NCBI GenBank assembly: GCA_021234535.1
Contig: CM037838.1
Span: 11,305,929-11,369,928, forward strand
Direction: 5' to 3'
Source of the DNA: Stichopus chloronotus
Lineage: Eukaryota > Echinodermata > Holothuroidea > Aspidochirotida > Stichopodidae
DNA length: 64,000 bases
In this document: positions 39,001 through 54,000 of the stretch, piece by piece
Layout of the letters: each line of letters opens with the position of its first letter
Numbering within the stretch: the first letter of the stretch is position 1
The notes under the pieces: model-generated
The model's input: the letters and a program-made list of their open reading frames with translations, nothing else
Database searches by the model: none
Told to the model about the DNA's origin: nothing
Made by a program: the position numbers and the translations under genes

Positions 39001-42000
39001 TCTGTATTTGAGTTTCATGGTCAGCATAGTTACAATATTTACAAGTTTTCATTTCGCAGAGATGATAACTGAAATAAATATGAATATTGGAATATATGAA
39101 TCTTGGAATATATGAATCTTGGAAATAAAATATAAAACTATACACTCAAGACTAGAACATCCTAAATACTTCATCGAATTTGTAATGATTAATACCTTTA
39201 CTTCTGTAATCTTTGCTCGAAAAGTAATGATTGTGCCTTTCAACTTGTAAGGCAAACTTAAATTTGTAGTAGAACTCTTCTATATTGGGTAGAGACTTTT
39301 GTCTTTGTTTACCAAAAATATAATACTCTAAATGCAAGATAAGAAAATTATATGGGTGAGACTTCTCATTACCGTAACCGAAGAATATATCTTCTTTGGA
39401 GAATATGAACTGGCTATTCAAGATCTGTGATTCTACATCCAGGATGAATGACGAAGTATATCTACATCCCCAGAACAAGTGGCCCATTGTTTCAACCTCC
39501 GTTTTACAAAAAGAACAGAAATTGGATTCAACTTTCCCCATGAGAGAGAGCAGTCTATTACTAATTACTATTATTATTATTAATATTATTATTATTATTA
39601 TCATTCTTATTATTATTATTATTATTTTTATTACTATTATTACTATTACTATTATTTTTATTTTATTATTATTATTAATATTATTATTATTATTATTATC
39701 GTGTGTTTTAGCGTAAGTGCAGTGAGTCTGTATGCAGTCAAATAATCTTCGTAACATAATTGTAAAAGTAAGCAGAGTTGGAGTTCTTTTTAATGCATAA
39801 AATCGATGTCTTGTCTAGGAACGATAACATCACACAGAAAGCGGATAGCAATTGTGGTTGCATATATGTGTTAAAGTATCAACTAAATAAAGTGTAAAGT
39901 ATATGGCTGAAGAACATAGAAAAAAGGAAGTAAAGGAGACTCCTCTAGGACATAAGAAAGGTTCACTGTAATAAATGTCCCTATAGATTCCTAAATTAAT
40001 TTCAGTCCCTGCATCAGTCCGGTGAAGTGCAATTAAACAGTTTTACCTCAAATAATGAATAAAGGCTTGATTTTGTTATGTCAAATATATTAAAATAATT
40101 GACCAGACCAGAATTGACAAGACCTAACCATGATACAATAAATATATAATATTTTAATATATCATTATTTAATTATCTATCAATCGTCATACAGTTCTTG
40201 ACAATTTAATGAATTGTTGTCATTGTTATTTTACACAAAATTCATTGAATTTGTTGATGTTTTACACTAAGTTCATTGATTTTTACATAATTTGGAATTA
40301 ATTAACTACATAATAATTGCATATTATTTGTTTATTTTGATTAGCCTATTGCAAACATTTTAATTTCTTCCTTTTGCTTTAAGCATTCCTCCTAAGTTTT
40401 AATGTAGAATATACATATCTTAATTTCATTTGATGACCTGCCTTTTTGAAAAAACTAGCTACAAGTAATTGAAAAAAAAAAATTATGAAATTCCTGTCTA
40501 CAAGAGCACATTTTTTTTTTTCAAAAAAATAGTTGGTTCACGTTAGCGATAAACTTCAATCGCTTTTATTTAAAATAATACCCTTTGTTTTCTAAATTTA
40601 CATTTTAATGTAAACGACAGATTTTATTTTACCAAATCAATTCATGAAACTGTTTTAATGGTTCTACCATATACAGAGGAATACTTACACCAGCTCTTTC
40701 AAGCTTGTACATTGTGAGGAGTAACCTAAGATGGCCACAAACTCTTCAGTAGTTAGTCTCCTGTCGGAGTCAATGATCTCTAGCTGCTGGAGTGAACTCA
40801 AGATAGAGAGAGAGAGACCAGACTGAAGGATAAGACCAGACTGAGAGGTAAGACCAGACTGAGGGGTAAGACCAGACTCAGATACTCTCGGAGAACAGCC
40901 ATTTAGGCACACACATGAGATAGGAATCTAGAATGAAAGAATAGCGATAATGATAATATAAGAGATACAGGTGAATATATTTGGGTTAAGCAGAACTAAA
41001 CTAACTATTATAATTACGTTACTCATATAAAGAAATTTATATCTCTCCAGTTGAATCGTTTGTCACAACAGTTTACACGTTGTACTGTTCCACTCCATTT
41101 CTTTGTTCCAGTGATTTGTCTGTTCGATGGTTTTAGTATCGTGCGCTGCACAGAATTATTTAGACCAATAATTATCTTTATGCTTTTGAAGTAGCCCCCT
41201 CTAATGTGTGCACTTTTTGCTTCTTTCTTACTGAAACAATGAAGTATTTGGTCTTTCATTGTACTTTCTCACATGGAAGTTGGAAGTTTCTTTTTCAGAA
41301 TATTTTCAAAGGAGCAGATAATTTTACAGATTTGAAAGACATTTGAGTTGTTTTGTTTGGGAATCATTATGCTTAAAAGGTATATTTTTAATTATAAGAA
41401 AACGAAGACTTTTCACACGGTTAATGATTCCTTAATACTTTTTAAAGAGTTGATATTTTTGCAAAGTATGTTGCCCAAAGTATTTATTATGAGGTATCTT
41501 CCGATTGTATCGGCTTCTCTGGTTACATTATTTGATTAATTTTATTTTACTTAAGGATTTCTACTTCTTGTTTACTGAAGATAATTTTGTCCGTAATTAC
41601 ATTAAATTTCATTGTATGCATTTTTGTTGATAAGAGCATGAAAAAGGAAATAGAAAATATATAAAGAAATCAAATGAAGAAGACACTATCCGTGTTCGTG
41701 TAAGTGTTTTCAGATCCACTATCAAGAATAATAAAAGATACTTTGCCCAAAGAGGAAATAAAGACATTTGAGTATCGTCAAGAAAGAGAATTTGAGAATT
41801 GTCAAGAAAGATTATAACTTTCCTTATATTATTAGTTCTTGGAATCTTGTAACGTATGTGGAAGACTTCAATTCAAAGATGATAAAGTATATTCCAGTGA
41901 GGCTAACTAGAACTGGAGTATTTTGATTACAATTCTGATAGATTACGGCGTATATATTGGTTATTCTTAACTAGTTCAGTTTATTTTTCTAAATGTATTT

Positions 42001-45000
42001 TATATGTTTCTGCCGTGTACCATTTTTAAAGATGGAATCCTTTGTGACAAACGTCATAACAAGTGAAGTAAAATTATGTTTCTTTTTTTATAGAAATGTA
42101 CACACAAATATATTCATTGCTCAAGACAAAAAATATATTAATTTCTCCAAGTTTGGTTTACGCCTGAGAAAATTTACAGCGGTGCTTAGGTTGGGTAAGG
42201 TAAGAGTTATTTTATCCTTGTTTACTAAATCTTTTCAAAAATAGTCAACCTCACTTCACCACCTTATTAAACAGCCAGGTGTATGATGATATAGAATATT
42301 ATTTCAATATTCCATGCTTTATTTTAACTTCCCGACGACTATAGCAACATCCTACTTTTGAAATATTGTTCCGCGTAAAGTGTTCTGAGGGAAATGATTA
42401 GTTTAGTCTGTAAATTTAGATGAAACAGATCCAGCTGAGAAAATAATATATCAGTTTATACAGCAAGTACATTTCACGGGGCCACTCTGTCTTCTACTGC
42501 ATTTTACACATTCATTTAATATTTTTACTGAATATAAAAAACAGTTTGTTGATTCTTTTAGGCAAGTCGTATAATCTTATTGAAGTTCCAAATTTGAATT
42601 TTCAAGTATTTTGATGTATTTTATGTTCTATAGAGAGCAGACGGTTACATTTAAACCTACCCTCTAAACAGGTTGGTCACGTTTGCCTCGCTATCAACGC
42701 TTTGGTGAAAAAATAGCCAAATTGATAAAGAAGTACGCATTGTTGGGAGGGTCTATCATTCAAGTAAAGAAGGGTAACTTCTGATCAACTCCGGTGCTTT
42801 GTACCCACCAGTAACGTGCACACCTTATAACTAATCCTTTCATTTCAAATAAATTATTTGTTGTAGCTATATTTTTTGTGATCTTGCGGTTAAAATGCAT
42901 TGAAACACTTATTAAGGAACTTTTTTTTTTGAGGGGGGTTAATCAATTAAAAACAAACATGTTCAGTCCCTTGTTTTTATAAGTTAGGCCTATTATGGAA
43001 TTTTCATGTTTCATAAAAAGCGGTAAAAGTAATTGCTGAAACTAGCTTAAAGAGATTGGCTGCAACTTGACTTTCAAATTCATTCGAAGGTAGCCTAATG
43101 TAAAAGCACATCTATTACGACTATAAACGTTCAACGTTATGGTAATATTTTTGTACGACATGTAATTTGTCGTGATAATCATCTCCTAACGATTTCATTA
43201 AAGTATTTGATAAAATATTTAGGACTTGCAGAAAATCTGGAACGAAAACAAAATGATCTTCAGACCAAGTAATAATAACTATTGATATGGAGACTGAAAA
43301 GTGATTATCTTCCTGGATTGAGAAGCCTGTGGAGTCTTCAAATAACAAGGCCTAACTTCGACCTTAGCAATTGTCTTGTCCCGTTTTCTATGTAACGTAC
43401 TTTTCTCAATTTACCTTTGTAAATCTTGATTTATCAATTATTATTGTGAACATACTAACGTAAGGCTAAGATCTAAAAATTTAGTACGCTAGGCCTGTGC
43501 TTTACACCTTACCTTCAAATTCCATACATAAAACACAGCATTAACCAGACGGCTGTTTATTAATACCCTGAGAGTTAAATGAGTTGTTAGCTGTGTCACC
43601 AATCTCAGAGCAATGACTGAAGTACACACTGTATTGAATATTACGAGTAATATGTCTCCTACAGTCAATGTTCACAAACAGTTATTCACGAATTTCACGT
43701 ACAGGTGTTTCTATTGTTATTGCTGATATGCATTGTAATGTTATGTAAATGTGTCTCCATTGAGTTGTAATAATACAAAAATGAATAAATACAGGGAGAG
43801 AATCAAAGCGTTGACGTCCTTTCAATGCACTTATGGTCATTTCAAAAGCAGGATGATACAACAATTTGTTTATTTTTTTATTTATGTAATCCTATAAGCT
43901 GACAATGGACGACGTAATCCCCTTAAGGAAACAGCAAGTCATTTCCGAAATTAATATTAAGGCCATCAATCTCGATTTATGATCCCAGCAAATTATTATC
44001 CCACTGTTGATATTGACAGTGTTTTCTTTTTTTTTACTGCTGCTACCAGGCTATCGAAACCGTTGTTTGTATTTACTTATTGTTTTGTATGTTCATTACA
44101 GTGACGATAATACATGTAAACTACCACAAGAAGAAATTACAGTAATTCCCTAAAATGTTCATTCAATTTCAGTTGAATCTAATTTTATGTCGACGAGAGA
44201 GATGAATCTGCAGATAGAGAGGATTCGGTTAAAATAAACTTGTGGCAGTATGTAATAATTAGACTATGGGAACCAGAAATCGAGGGCAGTATGGTAGAGT
44301 AACAACTTTAGAGCTTCTCACATAAACAATTTTGTGAAACCTTGTTTTGTTAAGTAAAGTAATTATTTTATGATGTGTCTAAGCACGATGATCCTGATAT
44401 ACTGTAATTTCGTTACTTTTACCACTCTCACAATATTGTTACTTTTTTTATATTATAGTAAGAGATCGGAATAAAGTCATACTGAACTGAACTGGAACTA
44501 AACAGTAGGAGGAGGATTACAATAAAAATATGAAAACAAATATTACAACAATTCAAATATGAAGAAAAAAATGTTACAACTCTTTCCAACTTTTCGTGCA
44601 TAATTAAATTTTCCTCATTGTAATGTAATGTAGTGATTGAGTTTGCATGGACTAGGAGGCGGTTGTTGAAATTCAGCATGCAGTATGAATTAATTTAGAT
44701 AATCAGGTGATCATTGGCTTTCTGAGAAAAAAAAGTGGGGCTGATCAAATTGATAAACTCCTCAGATCTAATTTCGATGCAATAATTTAAAGGGCGATCG
44801 ACATATTTGCGGAGCGGGTTGAAGGGGCGAGGGGTTTAAGTTGGAAACAATCAGAAATGGCACTATCCAAAACAAGCTCCAAAACTATAGTTGGCGTGTT
44901 GACGTACTGAGAAAATGTTTTAATCAAAATGTCTCCTATAGATCGTGACCTGCGACATATTGGCTTTCCCAGCGTAGCCCAGAAAGATTAACCTTTAAAA

Positions 45001-48000
45001 ATAAAAATTAAAAAAAAAAAACGGGAGTATGACCTGGTCAGGAAATAGTGTCAGCTGGTACTAATGGGGGGGGGGGGCTCTGCTAAATTAAAAATATTGC
45101 AAGCATTGTCCTATTGATTATTACTTTTACGGTGGATTAAGGATGAGGTCTACTAGAGGGTACAACATTGATTTTGTGTAGTATCATTCAATAATTTTCA
45201 GGAGCTGGAATAACATGTGAATCTTTGCTAGAAAGAGACTTTAATAAAAGACAAATTGAAAAACGATTTTATATATCATTTTTAGGAGGGAGTAGATCTC
45301 TGTAGTTTATTTGGTGCAGTTGGCCTGGGGAGGAATGTAAATGTCGCATGTTAGCTTGTCTTTTACAACAGTTATGGTGTCAGCATTCATCTGTAGTGAA
45401 GTGTACAGCTATTGTGTGGCAACTTTCAGTCCACGAGATCTGTAGAGTAAGTCTCAGAAAGTAGAGTAAATTTTAGTTGATTTTGTAGAAGTTGACTGTG
45501 AATGTATGTAGAACTTCAGTTGCACTCCAAAGTCACAACTTATATATATATATTTCACAATTGCTATTACAAGCTTGGGAAATATAAATAAATCAGTCAC
45601 GTCTACCAATTTGATATTTATCAATGTTACAGATACAGATTTAATTTTGTTTTGGTTTATACATCCAACCAAATGGTTTTGTTTTCTTTAAATATTACAT
45701 TGACATTACAGTGATATGATCTTGACTTACGTCATTGTTAGATGCATTCTCCAGAAGTAGAATGGTACATCTCTGCAGTAGCTCACTGTGGCTCTTCCAT
45801 ATGTTTACCTGACTTGAACACAGTCTCCTGACAGTATTGACGTCATCAACCTTTACAAATAATCAATAGTGAACACATCGTTGTTACCTTAAGCCCGGTA
45901 ACAATAGTGCCATTTAACACACAATATTTAACTTCAACTAAATAATTGAATATATAATTGTGCCCATTGAATTGATCATAAATGTCGTTTGAAACAGAAC
46001 AGCTTCCCGATATCCTTCCTCTTGGCTCTCCGGAATCTGTAAATCGATTGTTAACATTTTGCAGTCATTCATGTAAATGGCAATTTAAGTTGTCCAATGT
46101 TAGTTGAAAGTTGAATCGCGATACTGTGACCCTGACTTTACATATAATAATATCTATCAAAGGCAATTCCTACAAAATTGGGAGAACAATCAAAGAATTT
46201 AAAGCACAACTAGCACACTGTTGTATAGAAGAAACATATAAACATGTCTTGATATCTTTACAAGAAGAATCACTTTGAGACTAAAAATGTTTTTTAATAT
46301 ATGTCATTTAAGTAAAAATGACATAACGACATGACAAAACCGTGATACTGAACAGAGAATGCATTGATTAATGTCTGTTTATTATCTAAAGTAAATGTAG
46401 TAATTATCTGTCTGGCCACGTTTCCAGCAATTAAGAGGAATCGTATCCTACAGTTTCATTCAAATCTCATTTCTCGGAGTATCATTTTCAAAGTTGATAA
46501 GCTCTCGACCTAGGAAGGTCATTGGCGATAGAAGGACAGTTGTATTCCGCCAGCAGTGATTTTTTACGTCACTAAGACATATTGTCGTATTTTGAACTGA
46601 GTGATTTTGTTTTGCAATTTTGCAGTCACTTGGATCGACGATATATTGTCGCAACGAAATGCGGTTTTACTGTCATGGTTTGATCAGTAAATTATCACCT
46701 TCGCATTGAATATCAGTTTAATGGAGATTTGTTATGACAAATGCAATCAGCAAGTTGAACATATTCTTAAAATATTTCTTCCAGCTTAATGCTAGGAAGC
46801 TCTGTTCAAAGTTGTGATGTGAAAATAACACCACGTTTACAATTATCCCACAACATACGTTATCTGAAGGAAACGGTTTTTAAATAACATTAGTTTTGTC
46901 ACTTTGTAGGAATCTGATTTCTTGTAATGTTCAAAAGTTAAAAGCATAGCTATTGCTTAGATTCAGACCTGTCATAAATCAGAATGCAGAGCATCACATA
47001 ACTTCCAACATTCAAGTCTAATAATTTGATGATTTAGACCCGTCACAGTCTAGAATAAACAGCTGCATGGATAGCTGCAAGTTGAATCATGTACATGGCT
47101 GTATGTTATAAAGTATACGTATTGGCTTATCGTGACCTTTCGTGCGTACTGTAGAACCACAACTCATGTAATATTTTCATCTTGGAATCTCATTCCAGAA
47201 CATGCCTCAACCAAGCAAAATTTATAACGTATTAAATTAAGACAGCTGAACCTCATTTCGTATGGTAAGGTTAAATTTTCAAGGCGTATCATTTTTACGC
47301 TGTTATATGTTTATTACAGGTAGATTGCTTAAACTCACATGAAAAAAAAAAAATACTAAATTATTTCTCAGTAAGGCATTAGTAACAGAACAAAGGTTTA
47401 GTGTGTGAACTCGGAACAAAGTGCCTACCGTAAAACATATTGTGAAACAGGTACATCTGACTTACCTCCCAACGTCCAGATTGAAAATTAAAACAGTAAC
47501 CATAGCGACACCAGGTAACTGCAAAGAAGCAATCATTTATACATGGGATGGTTATGGTAAGTATAGCAATTTATCATAAGTGGATTAGTGGAAACATTAA
47601 CAACCAAAAACGTGTGTATTGGGTGCTTTTGACATCAAACAGTGCTAAGACATACCAGTAGCGTGTTTAAAGGGGCTTGGGGGGTTAGGGGTCACAGTGT
47701 TTCACCTCCGAAGCCAGTCGGGGGAAAATCCCTTCATTGGGATTTTAGGGTAAAGGGGAAAAGAAAAAGATTGAAGACTCTAGCCAGGTTTGGATAGGGG
47801 AATCCCCCTTTGGAGGGGATGCTCCATCATTCGGAGAGTCTTGATCGATACGATACAGAATGCAGTCCGCCGCAGTTCGCTCTCCAGAGGAAGTTTTTTT
47901 CTTAGCACTACGCGACCTTTAACTTTTCACTAGTGCCACCCCACATTACGAGACAGTACAGGCCCCTCTGCCACCTTGATAAGTAACATAGAAGCAGAGT

Positions 48001-51000
48001 ACATAGTTTTTGTAGGCCTATAGGTGATTTCATCAGCTGTTGCAAAGCCTGTTGCAGCTCTTCTCTCACGTGTTGGCCATGCGGTATGTCTATAGTGACC
48101 AGAGGAGAGAGGTAGAACGTATACGTCCAATAGAACCCAACTGCAAAGACCATTATTGACCTGTATAAGCTTTTAATTCGTACCGATATTCTAACATATT
48201 ACTGTGGGATAACTTAAAAAAATGCGCGCTTCCCTCGAACATTTTAGATTTAAGAAAAAAAAAATCAGCGCCAATACTATGTTCTTCTAGTAAATACACA
48301 TTTCATGGAAATGGCTTGAAACAAGTACCGTATACTTTTTCGATCATCTCAAACAGCTTTCTTGACCAAATGACTGGACTAATGATCTTAAACTCACAGT
48401 CCTGTCAATGTACTTTATGTGGCACACTGCGGCCTACCACATATTGAGTACAACCTGAACTTTATGTCATTGACAGCGAATTTCGCAAAATCTGAAACGA
48501 AAGACACCTGATAAATAGGGCCTCTAAAACAAATTTAAGGCATTCTTTTTTCTTTTCATTGGAGCTTGCGGGGCTTTCACCCTGGACCCCCATCGGGGCT
48601 TTGCCCCTGGACTCTGACGAGGGCCCTGCACCCAACGCCTGCGAACTCGCTCTTTGATACGTGGTGCACCGAGTGTGTACTAATGACACTCCTATCTATG
48701 TCAATCACATGTTGCACCCCCACCTCTGAAATCCTGCACACGTCATTGAGACAAACGCTTTAAGTACGTCATCTAAGGTAATGGCATATCCAACATGTAT
48801 AAAGGTATCGGTCTTGGTGGCACTCAATTGACTTCATACAATACAAGAGTACCTCGTATTGCCTTTGTTTACATTATCAATGTACGTAGATTCAGAAAGT
48901 TTCACGTTGATGAGATTGGACTGAAAATGTTTCTTTTTAATTGTCACTAAAGCCATGTTTTATTGACAAGGAAAAAGAAATATATTAGGTGAAATTTGCC
49001 TAACAGTAGAAGTCATAATGACCAACCCAGCTAAAACGAGGGCTTTCTTTGGCAAAAACAATAACATATTCGTTTCTTCTGCTGCCCTCTATTGGTTGCG
49101 ATATGTTCTAGTTGATGCCTTTTAACATATATACAGTAAACTTGTAAAAGGGTGAGCAAAACCTGATCACTAACCCAAAGATAGAGCCACCTTTAGTTGT
49201 CACACAATGACACCCAAAGTAAAACCAACACCTGAAACACTCTTTCATTGTAGAACAATCTCTTTCAGCCACTCACTCCCAAGGGAGAACCTTGGATAAT
49301 TTCAACATTTCAATCAAATTTTAAGACATGTTTTGTTCTTTAGACACAGACAATTTCACTTGGTAGGGACCAGAGACGTATCAGAAATACATCATGTTTT
49401 GTGTATTTTGTGTTATCATCAGAATAACAACATGCTACGATGGTGTTGATGTTATATTGTTATCACAATTAATGAAGTTATTAATAAAGTAATTAAGACG
49501 ATAGAAGACACCTAACAGTGTACCATGGGGGCCTGGTTTCGTTCAGCGTTTTTTATTTTTTGGGGGGGTGGGGAGACTTACAATAGGAAGACGTTGTGAA
49601 AGCCCGTTAGGTCTAGGTCTTTCGAATCAAATGTCTTTCTTTCGAATGTTGTAAAAATAACGCTGTGTCACTAATCAAGAACGGAAACAAGTTTTGATGC
49701 GAACCTGTCAGCTTCTCAAGATATTGAAATATATGCCAGTGTTGAATCTGCAGCGATTTGAGAAATCTGAATGATAACAACAGTTGCATGACTATCAATT
49801 GGAATCATTTATCCAAGCAATGAACAATACAAGGTGTACAACTAAATACACAACAGAATAGTAAGAAAACGTTAATTAACACTATTGCATAAAAGAAGCA
49901 TAGCTACATATTGATCATGTTTACATTACCTCAAGAGAAATAGTATGTGGAAAAACACCATACATCACAAACAAAGCAAAATGATAGGGAACAAAATACG
50001 ACTTGTAATCATGAATGAAAGTTTAAGGGTTTAGTTTAATTTAACTATTACAAGAAATAAGACAATCACCTTTATTTTCGTTCATGACTATTATACCAAT
50101 ACAAATGTTTTAGAAGAATATCTTTTGTCACGAATAAAACTGGAAATTTATTTCTTGATTACATTTTTAATTAAACGTCGGTGACGAACTCTACGTGAAT
50201 TAGTACGTTGACCTAACATTATCATCATCCACTAAACTACGTCCTGCTTTGAACTGATCTCTTAGTGTCAGGATTACTACAATAATCTGATCCTGACTGA
50301 TAATCTGTCAATCCAATTTTCTTTTTTGAGTGATGATCGATCTTTACCTTTGATGTTTCTGTTGATAATGTCAGCAGCCTGAACAGTCCTTGACAATGAA
50401 AGGGGCAACAAACAATCTCCGAACCTGTGACAGAAATTAATATATTGTTAATGGAAAGAAAGAGTAATGTTAATTCAGGGAGATCCCTGGTTCACCTATT
50501 GTTGATAATTGTCATGTCACAACGTAAAAAAACAATTACATTGTATAAGGAGCTACCACATAGCAGTAAATAGTGTTGTATGATGTTTTTATATTCTGTT
50601 TATTACTGCCAATCAGATAAATAAAACACAAATATCACCCGCATTTATTTTTGTTTTTTTTTTTGAGGGGGGGATATATTTACAGTTATTTCTCAACATA
50701 AAGGAGAATTCAAACATTGCAGTGGATTTTACGTCAATGCATGTATTTTTTTCAGTCATTTAACTGTTGCATTGTTGTTTTGCTGGGTACACGGGTATCT
50801 TACATAAGATACCAAGACTTGGCTCTGATATTGTTAATCAGGTGTAAAGATATCAAGTGTTACACAAATCTACTTGTATCCCTAACTAACACTATTTTAT
50901 TGGCATTTCCATTCAATGAGACACGTTATGTTACACTAGCGAAGTAAAATTCTTTTCATATGGTTCTTCATAGATTATGACTTGAGGTATTTGGGTTGAT

Positions 51001-54000
51001 TCCGTCGTGTGTTTTTTAAGTATTTGTTCAGTTTATAATTTCATTTGTGTTTTCTTTTTATAAGTCCCCGGACAATTTAATGTCTCACTGTTTTGCAGTT
51101 TGGAGTTTTTGAAACAATTCCACTTTAACGTTAAATGTTACACTTGCTTTTATTGAACACATATTTGAATTGAATGGAAAGCGTAGGCCGAATGACGTCC
51201 ATTATAATTTTATTTACATATGGTAATCTACATTGCTGTATGAAGTATTTCACTAATGATTATTGCATTTTCTGATCCACTGTCACTGAGAATTGATCCC
51301 CTACCGGATACGGACTATGAGACCTAATACACTAAATTCAGCAGTCTTACACACAACTAGCCCTATCATGTGTTGGGGACGAATAGAAAATATTAAGCTA
51401 GGGAGGTCTGACTGTAAAAATTTCTAAGCAGTGAAACACCATGAGGTGGCGTGGATATCTCGAGGAAAAAAAAAATCCTCTCTTCACCGACGGCCGAAAC
51501 AACATTTTTCAGGTGCCAAATTTTGAGACAGGGATCTCACGTCTGCAATTTGCTTTCATTTAATGAGAAAAATTATTATGTCAGCAAAAATGCCTACATA
51601 TCATACAGCGTGGGATGATACAAGGAGTACTATTGATTAATTACACTGTTTAATTTATTTCCAGAACAATTGACAAATATTGACGAAGGGTGAAGTTTCC
51701 CCTCACTTTCCTTTTCGACCGAGTCTAAAATGACCTTTTCTAGCCCTCTACTGTTACGCCGCTACTACGCATTTTACAATAAACCATATCGAAACCAAGG
51801 ATCTGTTTTGGATTAACTTCAGCTCAACTGGGTCGATCCATATGACTACCAGTTTTTATCAAGTACCAATAGTACCATTTATCCAACTCTCTATAGTATG
51901 TGGTCATTCGGAAAGTTTTCTGCAATTTATAATGATAATAAAATTTTCGTAGTGATGTCTAAATTCTTCATTATGTAGCAAGATACCATTTTGCTGAGGG
52001 CCAGGGTGATTTAAACCTAAAACATCCACGCCCCTCGGTGTCCACCTTTGATCTTTATTATTTAAGATGCCATTGCAGTAAAATGCAATGTATTTTTAGT
52101 CTCATCAATTCAAAAAAATTAAAACAAGCTAAAACTTACGAGTGACATCAGTTTAAATAAATTGCAGTTTAAAAGTTTCACAGTATAACTGTTACTTTAC
52201 TTACGATATTTCTTTTAGTCTTGTTGATTCCAGACTATAAGCACAAATCTTCATAACTTCATCTTCTGACAGTTCTCTCACTTTCTTTTCAGTCTTCTTC
52301 TCTGTCTCTATGTGTATCTTCTCTACAGTCAAGAGTTTTGGTAAAGTTTGTCCTGATCGGAGTTTTATTTCGTCTTTATCAACTTGTTCAAATGACTGGT
52401 TCAAAGTAACGCATGATATGGGTATCTAAGGAACAGAATAAACCCTACCATGAAGAGGCAACAAATTGTTCAAAACCTCACAAATTATGAAAAAACACAT
52501 GCAGTTTATAAAATATTTATATAAAAGGACACTCTGTATTTGTAAGATTTTCCTCAAGTGGGTCTTTCACGTACTTCTGTTGAAATTGATAGCCGTGAAA
52601 GCACGGCTATCGATTTATCGATACATAGTTCCATATTTAGTGATATCCATGTTGAGGTCCTCTTATTATTCGGAAGAGTCATTATTCTGAAAGGTAGTCA
52701 TTCCTAAGTCAGAATGAAGGTCATTATTCCGAAGAGTCGTTCTTCCGGAGGACTATTATTCCGAATCTAAGACAAAGGTCATGACTTAAAAGGGTCACTT
52801 CTTTTACTCAAAAAACAATATTTGGAAGGGTTGTGATTCGAAAATGATGGTCATTATTCCAAATGGTCGTTATTTCTAATAAAATATACCTAATCAATCT
52901 TCGTAAATATTTCACAATTGTTATCACAAGCCAGAAAAATATCAATAGATTAAATACTTCTACCACTTCCATTTAGATAAATGTTATGGCACAGATTTAG
53001 TTATTGTTTTTATACATATCGACCAAATGATTTTTTTCTTTAAATATTGCAATGATAATACAATACTATAATATATTAAATGAACGATCTTGACTTACGT
53101 CATTGTTTGATGCATTCTCCAGAAGTAGAATGGTGCGTCTCTGTTGTAGCTCACTGTGGAAATCCCGTATATGTATCTCACTTGAACACAGTTTCTTGAC
53201 AGTACTGACGTCATCGACCTTTGCAGATAATCAATAGTGAACATATCATTGTCACCTTAAGCCAGGTGGCACCAATGCCATTCAACACGCTATATTCAAC
53301 ATTCAACTAAATTAGTGTACATTGAATTGTTCATTAAAGCAGTTTGAAACAGCATAGCTTCACGATTTTCTTCCATCTTGGTTATCTGGAACCGCTAAAT
53401 CAATTTTGTAGTTCATATTTTGCAGTTAAGTAGTCAAGGAATTCAATAGCACAACTAGTACACTGTTGTGTTAAAGAAACACATAAACATGTATTTTTAT
53501 CTTTACAAGTAGACTCATTTTGAGAGTAAAATTTGTTTAAATATGTGTCATTTTAGCAAAGAATTGCAAAATGCCTCATTAAGAAAAGACGTTAGAAAAC
53601 TGTAATACTGAACAGAGAATGCTTCATTGATTGATGTTTTTTTATTATCTAGAGTACATGTAGTAATTAGTTTGGTCACTTTTCCAGCAACTAAGAGGAA
53701 TCTGAGTCTACAGTATCATTCAATTCTCACTTCTCAGGCTATCATTTTCAAAGTTGATAATCTCCCGTCCTAGGGAGATTATTCCTCTTGAGGGCAATGC
53801 AAAGGTGTTAGCGATAGAATGGCATTTGTATTCATTTCGCTTGTAATGAATTATTACTGCACTATAACATATTGACAATCATTTTGAACTGTGTGCATTT
53901 TCTCTTTCAATTTCCCAGTCACTGGGATCGACGATACACTATCGTAACAAAGTGGGGTTAACTGTACCAATTTGAGTAGTAAATTAGTAGCTTTACATTG

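Noticed and set aside
38870..39757. Long isoleucine- and asparagine-rich frames
   Set aside because: They are translations of ATT microsatellites. Only the LINE segment between them is meaningful.
47908..48153. Minus-strand frame with a hydrophobic start and a Gln-rich helix
   Set aside because: It lies inside the 1.1-kb insertion absent from the sister intron and shows no recognised motif, so it is not counted as an exon of gene B.
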